From positions 26,367,811 through 26,431,810 of the forward strand of contig CAMGYJ010000003.1 in assembly GCA_946122785.1 (NCBI GenBank): a stretch of 64,000 bases of DNA, in the 5' to 3' direction. The position numbers were made by a program, and so were the translations under genes. How positions within the stretch are numbered: the first letter of the stretch is position 1; every line of letters begins with the position of its first letter. Below, piece by piece: positions 59,199 to 64,000 of this stretch. The notes below the pieces were generated by a model. It was not told where the DNA came from. It made no database searches and was given only the letters and a program-made list of their open reading frames with translations. Source of the DNA: Linum tenue. Taxonomy: Eukaryota; Streptophyta; Magnoliopsida; Malpighiales; Linaceae.

Positions 59199-59203
59199 GA
59201 AAC

Positions 59204-60556
59204 TTTATTCTGTCTTTTTAGCATTTCGTCCTAGTTTTGTTGAGGGTCTAAACAGTAAAATTTCAAATAGAATTTCTTCCTGTAACGGATGTAGTGACTA
59301 GTGAGTATTTAGTTAAAAGGCTGCTGTTAATTTAAAGTTCCTTTTAATATTTTGTCACTTTAGCCATGACGGTTACGAAAAGACATATATGATGGATCAC
59401 GTGTATTATAAATGCATGGGTGAAATATATCGTGAACTATTGATCATAGCTTCTCGAACGAACACCTTGATCCACAATTTATTTGGTTGGTTGTGAAAAC
59501 AAGCTCGCCCTGTTAGATGAAGAAGCTAAGTTTGTTTCTTCAATTTCTTCCACTCTTTTTGAGATTGAGGTAGCTAGGACGAATTTAACGCTTTGATGTG
59601 GTGGAATCAGAAATATGAGAGAATGAATTACGCTTTGCTTTTATCACCCCAATAACTAAACAACTAATATAAGTGAACTCCCAACATGATGTGCATATGC
59701 AACTTTCAAGACTCATAGGTTAGCTTGTTACATGACAATATTAAGATTCATACTATGATTTCTCTTATTAGGATAATAAATTGGCGGTATTAACGATATT
59801 AAGGCGACATGTTGGTTATCTTTACCAACAACAACAAAAGCTAGGTTGGTTATGATCGATGAAATATTTCACAGATTTTAATCTAAGGTGAATGATAAAC
59901 CTTTCATCGTTAACCTTTGCTAATCATATAAAACATTTGACAACCAACATATATATGTGTCATCTTACGGATCACCATGTTCATGTAAGGATGAAAAAAT
60001 AACCCATCACCGTGTATATCCAGCCGAATTCGAATCGATTTTTTTGGGGGGAAATTTGACCAATATTACTTTCGGGTGGATTTCTCCCGAACACGACTAA
60101 GGAGGGTAATGGGTTTAGTGAAATTTTGATACTTTAAGTATCCGCACCAAACCCACCCGAATATGTGTTATAACTATGTTATACACTCACTCACTTAAAC
60201 ACACTGTGATCATCCATATCCCTCAAACATTTCATTATCTCTTGGACCTCAATTCTTTCTCATTTTCTCTCACTTTTACAACCAATGCGACAAATAACTT
60301 CAATTGTCATTGACATTCTAAGGAAAAAAAAGTTAGATTATATATAAAGAGTTTCATAATTGATTGTTCGAGAATAGTGCGTGTGGGTTTTTCTCGAACC
60401 ACATACTGATTGATTTTGGTATGTCATGACGGAACTGACCATTATTACTTAAATGAAAGAAAAGACGAAAAGAACAGTTTTGTATTATTGACGAGAGCCA
60501 AGATAATCAATCAGTGGTCTCTCTTTCTTTGTTTTTTTATTTGTCGTTGGGGCAAA
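59204..60556. other. intergenic sequence
   Basis: No gene or bounded element recognised. AT-rich with short frames only. Confidence 0.4.
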
Positions 60557-60924
60557 TCAGCAATCATATCTACAAGAACAGACGTTGGGATCCTCGCAGG
60601 TTCCGACGCCATGATAAGTAGTTTGGCACTTGCTGTTGCAATTATCCTTCCCGTCGTCGCAGCTCCATGTTGCTATGCACTGCTGTGCTTCCGCCACCAT
60701 CTTCTCGCCCTCTTGCATGTGACACAACGAAAGAAAGAAAGACACATTTTTAGCAACCAATAAACCAACACACTTTCTGGTCGCTAAAACATCTCATATG
60801 ATCAAAGGAATTGAAAAGAGGAGAGTAAAGTAAGCTCGATCTATTTATTTATTTTTTTACCTAAGGAGGCGAAGAGTAGAACGGCAAGCATGAAGCATAC
60901 AACTGCGGCAGAAGACCTCGCCAT
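60557..60924 (-). CDS. defensin-like secreted cysteine-rich peptide, two exons
   Basis: Exon 1 (60861-60924) encodes a signal peptide, MARSSAAVVCFMLAVLLFAS; exon 2 (60557-60711) encodes the mature peptide. The GT-AG intron (60712-60860) is in phase 1, where defensin-like genes usually have their single intron. The product has 72 residues. The mature part carries eight cysteines (CIATWSC, DNCNSKC, GTCEDPNVCSC, final YDC) with a C-x3-C...C-x-C pattern, as in plant defensin-like (DEFL) peptides that are secreted and act in defence or signalling. It lacks the GxC and γ-core spacing of classical antifungal defensins, so a signalling role is possible. A TATA-like ATATATATATGG lies directly beside the ATG and cannot serve as the TATA box. 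Confidence 0.82.
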
Positions 60925-61335
60925 ATATATATAGCTGCTTTCAAATTGTTTCAGGAAATAATAAAATTGCAATGAAAATAAATACAGAGTCTGCCTGGAT
61001 TTTAGTCTGTAAAAATGTGGTCTCCTTTGGTGGTGTTTGGGTTTGGTATTTATAATACGAATGAGCTCGTTGAAGGCGTGGCCGGCAGAAACAAACAAGG
61101 CAAGTTATCTGGTAAAAAGGTATCATAATAATTACGTCAAAGTGACTGTGAAAATTAGTCTGATTAATTAATATACCAAAATCATTAACAAATATTAATA
61201 ATATCAAAAAGATACTTAAAAAAATAAGGCAACAAATTGAACACACTAATTCAGTTATTCGTAGTTTTGGGCTTTCAAGTTGACTGTACTCAAGGAAAGA
61301 TAAACAAACAGGGACAGGACTCAAACACTTCCAAA
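60925..61335 (-). promoter_or_regulatory. upstream region of the defensin-like gene and LINE 3' end
   Basis: The promoter must lie here because LINE coding begins at 61336. A TATA-like GTATTTATAATACG (61046-61060) is about 130 nt upstream of the ATG. The 3' end of the LINE is not marked by a clear poly(A). Confidence 0.45.
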
Positions 61336-64000
61336 TCAGCATTGTTGCAGCAAAAAATTCCTTTGATCCAGGCTTAACTTCCCATGGGTTGTTGTCCACT
61401 CGGCGATTGCACTTCTTATTTTCTTTATGATCACCAATTGGGGGCAAGAAATTTGCTGGAATATTCTTTGATTCCTGCAGCATGCATGAATGACACAACG
61501 TAAGAACCATCCCTCCACACCATCTGGATCCCTCGTATCGCTTTGGTTAATGACTTCAGTGATGTCTGGGGAAGAGAAAACCGTTCTGGAGATACCAACC
61601 AGCTGCCCCTCCTGCACACTTTTAGCAAACGAACAGCTAGTGAATATGTGATTAACTGATTCCTCTTCCTTGAAGCAGAGTTCACAGCGGTTTGCCAATT
61701 TAAAACCCCTCTTCTTAAGGTTGTCTATGGTGAGAATCTTCTTGTGCCAAACCATCCATAGGAAACCACAAATCTTTGTAAGAATTATGTTCCACAAATT
61801 GCTTTAGACGGAAAGCCTTCCATCCCCTTGAAGCGATCTTCAACCTGCATTTTATACATAGAGCTCACAGAGAAAGTTTTATCATAACCAGGACTCCATT
61901 CCATACAGCATGGTCCGATCGATATACGATGAGAATTCTCCCAAACTTTTTCCAAAAGATTTTTTCTCTCCCTCGCAGCCCCACCCCGAAGATTAATTAA
62001 TAAAGGAATTTCTCACACTTTATTCACACCTGACCAAGGTACATAGTCTGAGTGACTTGCATTGGGCCTCGCAGCAGCAGCAACACGCGGAAAAGAAACG
62101 ACCAACAACTCACCTGGGATCCAAGAATCATGCCACAAGGATATATCGGTACCCGCTCCTGGGTTTATACTGGCCCCTTTCCAAAAAAATGTCACTAACC
62201 TTGCATATGTTCGCCCAAACTGAGCTACTGAAGCCTTCGTCAATTCTTCTTGGTTTCCATTCAGAAATGGAATGATGGTATTTAATTTCAATGAATTTTC
62301 TCCACCAATTATCCCTTTCTGTAGCGTATTTCCATAACCATTTTCCTAGCAGTGCATTGTTAAAACTTTGTAGATCAACCGCCCCTAAGCCTCCCCTGTG
62401 CTTTGGAGCTTTGCACATATCCCAACTGACCAGATGAAACTTGATGCCGCTGCTAGTTCCGTTCCATAGGCATCTTCGTTGAATATTTTCTAGTCTATTT
62501 ATGATATTCTTTGGCGCTTTGTAGAGCGTGAAGTTGTACACAGATAGGCTGTTGAGAGTAGAACAGTTTAAGGTCATCCTAGCCCCAAAAGAAAGATATC
62601 TATTCTTCCAACCTTGAAGCCGCCTATGGTACTTATCAACAATAGAGTTCCAGGCTGTACTTACGTTCGGCTTGTCACCCAATGGTAGCCTGGGATATTT
62701 TGATGGTTCATTATTCCATTTACACCCAAGGATTGCTGCAAAAAACTCAGGTTCGGGTATATCTCCAATTGTGAACATAGTAGACTTGCCCAGGTTTATC
62801 TTTAAACCAGTGATAGATTGGAAACAAACGAGCAAGACAAGGATGTTTATCACCTGATCCACAGAGGCATCACAGAAGATGAGGGAGTCGTCCGCGAATA
62901 AGAGGTGCGTGACTTCTCCAAGGCCCCTAACCTCGTCCATATAAAACCCAGAAAGTACATTGGCTTCACGAAGTTTAGTGATAAGGAAGGAGAGCACATC
63001 CACAACGAGAACAAATAGCCCTGAGGAAAGGGGGCCCCCTGCCTGACTCCCTTACCCGAACGGAAATACCCATAAGCCTCTCCATTGACCAATATAGAAG
63101 TTTTCGAATAACACATGTCCCCTTTAATCCATTGCTGCCACTTCTTAGGAAACCCAACACTATCCATAATTCTGAAAAGACATTCCCAACTTACATTATC
63201 GAAAGACTTTTCAATATCAAGCTTGAAAATAAGACCCAGTTTTCTGCTCTTCTTCCTGCTGTCAATGAGTTCATTTGCTATCAGAGTTGCTTCTGAGATG
63301 TGTCTTCCAATAACTGAGGCATGCTGGTTGCGGGAAACAAGAATAGGGAGGACTGTACTCATTCATTTCATGAGCACTTTGCTGACTATCTTGTGGAAGC
63401 TACTAATCAAACAGATTGGGCGGAGGTCTTTGACAGTTTCCACAACATCGACTTTAGGAGTAAGACAAATGAAGGCATGTGTGACGCTATCCGGTAGGAA
63501 ACCATCTTTGTGGAAGTCTTCGAAAGCCAATAGGATTTCCTTTTTGCAAAGGGGCCAGCATTTTTTGTAGAAGTCTAGGGAGAATCCATCTGCCTTAAAA
63601 CTGTCGCAGTCTCTAATAGCCTCCCAGATTTCTCTTTTTGTGAATTGACTGATAAGATTGCTACATATTTCTTCACTGAAGGTTTTGTTCGAGTAGTACT
63701 TGAGAAAGGGTCTTCCATTGATGTCTTCTTGAAACAAAGCTTCAAATTTGATGGCGATCCCATTCCCCAGGGCTTGTTTCCCTTCCACATACTGTCCATC
63801 AATCTGAATGCGGTTTATGAAATTCAGTTTTCTTTTCTAGTTCGCCATCCTGTGGAAATATTTGGTATTTCTTTCTTCCTTCTCATGCCATGTTTCCCTA
63901 GACTTTTGTCTCCACGATACTTCTTGAAGATTTAGGGTGTTCTTTAGCTCAAGCCTTGCTTCTTCTCTTTCTGCAATTTCTTCATTCTTTAGGTTCCTCT
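61336..64000 (-). pseudogene. second L1-type LINE, RT and zinc-finger part of ORF2, right end outside window
   Basis: From the right edge leftward the minus strand encodes a linker (WRQKSRETWHEKEERNTKYF) and the RT domain. RT motifs are FKADGFSLDFYKKCW, DLRPICLISSFHKIVSKVL, KLDIEKSFDNVSWECL, GVRQGAPFPQGYLFSL and the catalytic FADDSLIF (near 62880). The thumb (YPRLPLGDKPN, LSFGARMTLN) leads to a zf-RVT domain (CELCFKEEESVNHIF) ending at 61336. Frames change near 63362, 63003, 62130 and 61800. PF replaces the usual PLSP in the GVRQGxPLSP motif. The endonuclease and ORF1 should lie beyond 64000. No RNase H is present, unlike the first LINE, so the two belong to different subfamilies. Confidence 0.88.

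Noticed and set aside
61336..64000. The two LINEs as one family
   Set aside because: The second ends after zf-RVT without RNase H and has different RT motifs, so they are separate families.

Overview
This is a stretch of plant (angiosperm, probably eudicot) nuclear genome dominated by layered transposable elements. Evidence for a plant: spliced GT-AG genes for a Rab5/RABF2 GTPase and a plant-type TLC-domain membrane protein, a two-exon defensin-like peptide gene, a nuclear copy of plastid rpl2-rps19, and plant-lineage Copia, Gypsy/TAT, L1-type LINE, MULE, hAT and CACTA elements. The species cannot be told from sequence alone.

Layout. 1-8808 is the right part of a large Gypsy element: gag C-terminus, several tandem arrays, polypurine tract and a 3.4-kb 3' LTR. 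It is inserted into the integrase of an older minus-strand Copia element (8809 to about 9797, possibly resuming at 12303). That host element was also hit by a hAT element (11419-12294, 8-bp TSD) and a Gypsy solo LTR (9798-11410, 5-bp TSD) sitting directly beside it. 14299-20324 is a Pack-MULE that captured the start of a PEP carboxykinase gene, exon-intron-exon; a 4.9-kb Copia element (15144-20012, TSD ATGAA) later landed in the captured intron. 21149-23654 is an intact seven-exon Rab5 GTPase gene. 24517-25237 is a MULE-like foldback containing a Copia RT scrap. 26058-29575 is a hAT element with a CACTA element (26536-28007) nested inside. 31281-31684 is a MITE inside a (TA)n repeat. 32391-33270 is plastid-derived DNA. 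33801-37520 is an eight-coding-exon TLC gene on the minus strand. 38919-44834 is a full-length but decayed LINE with a 17-bp TSD. 45769-46098 is a small solo LTR; 46893-47435 is a hAT-like element. 50129-59198 is a 9.07-kb Gypsy/TAT element with two LTRs that look identical. 60557-60924 is a defensin-like gene, and 61336-64000 the 3' part of a second LINE.

Three host genes look functional: Rab5 (endosomal trafficking), the TLC membrane protein and the defensin-like secreted peptide. They lie between TE clusters and show no sign of working together.

The most interesting object is the 50129-59198 element. Its LTRs match throughout, so it inserted recently, yet it lacks protease and the zinc-knuckle part of gag and has a frameshift after the RT. 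On the opposite strand, between pol and the 3' LTR, it carries a long intron-containing gene whose exons join in phase, with its own TATA-like box and an AATAAA at the stop. The whole element is also saturated with a GCGCC motif, in coding and non-coding parts alike.
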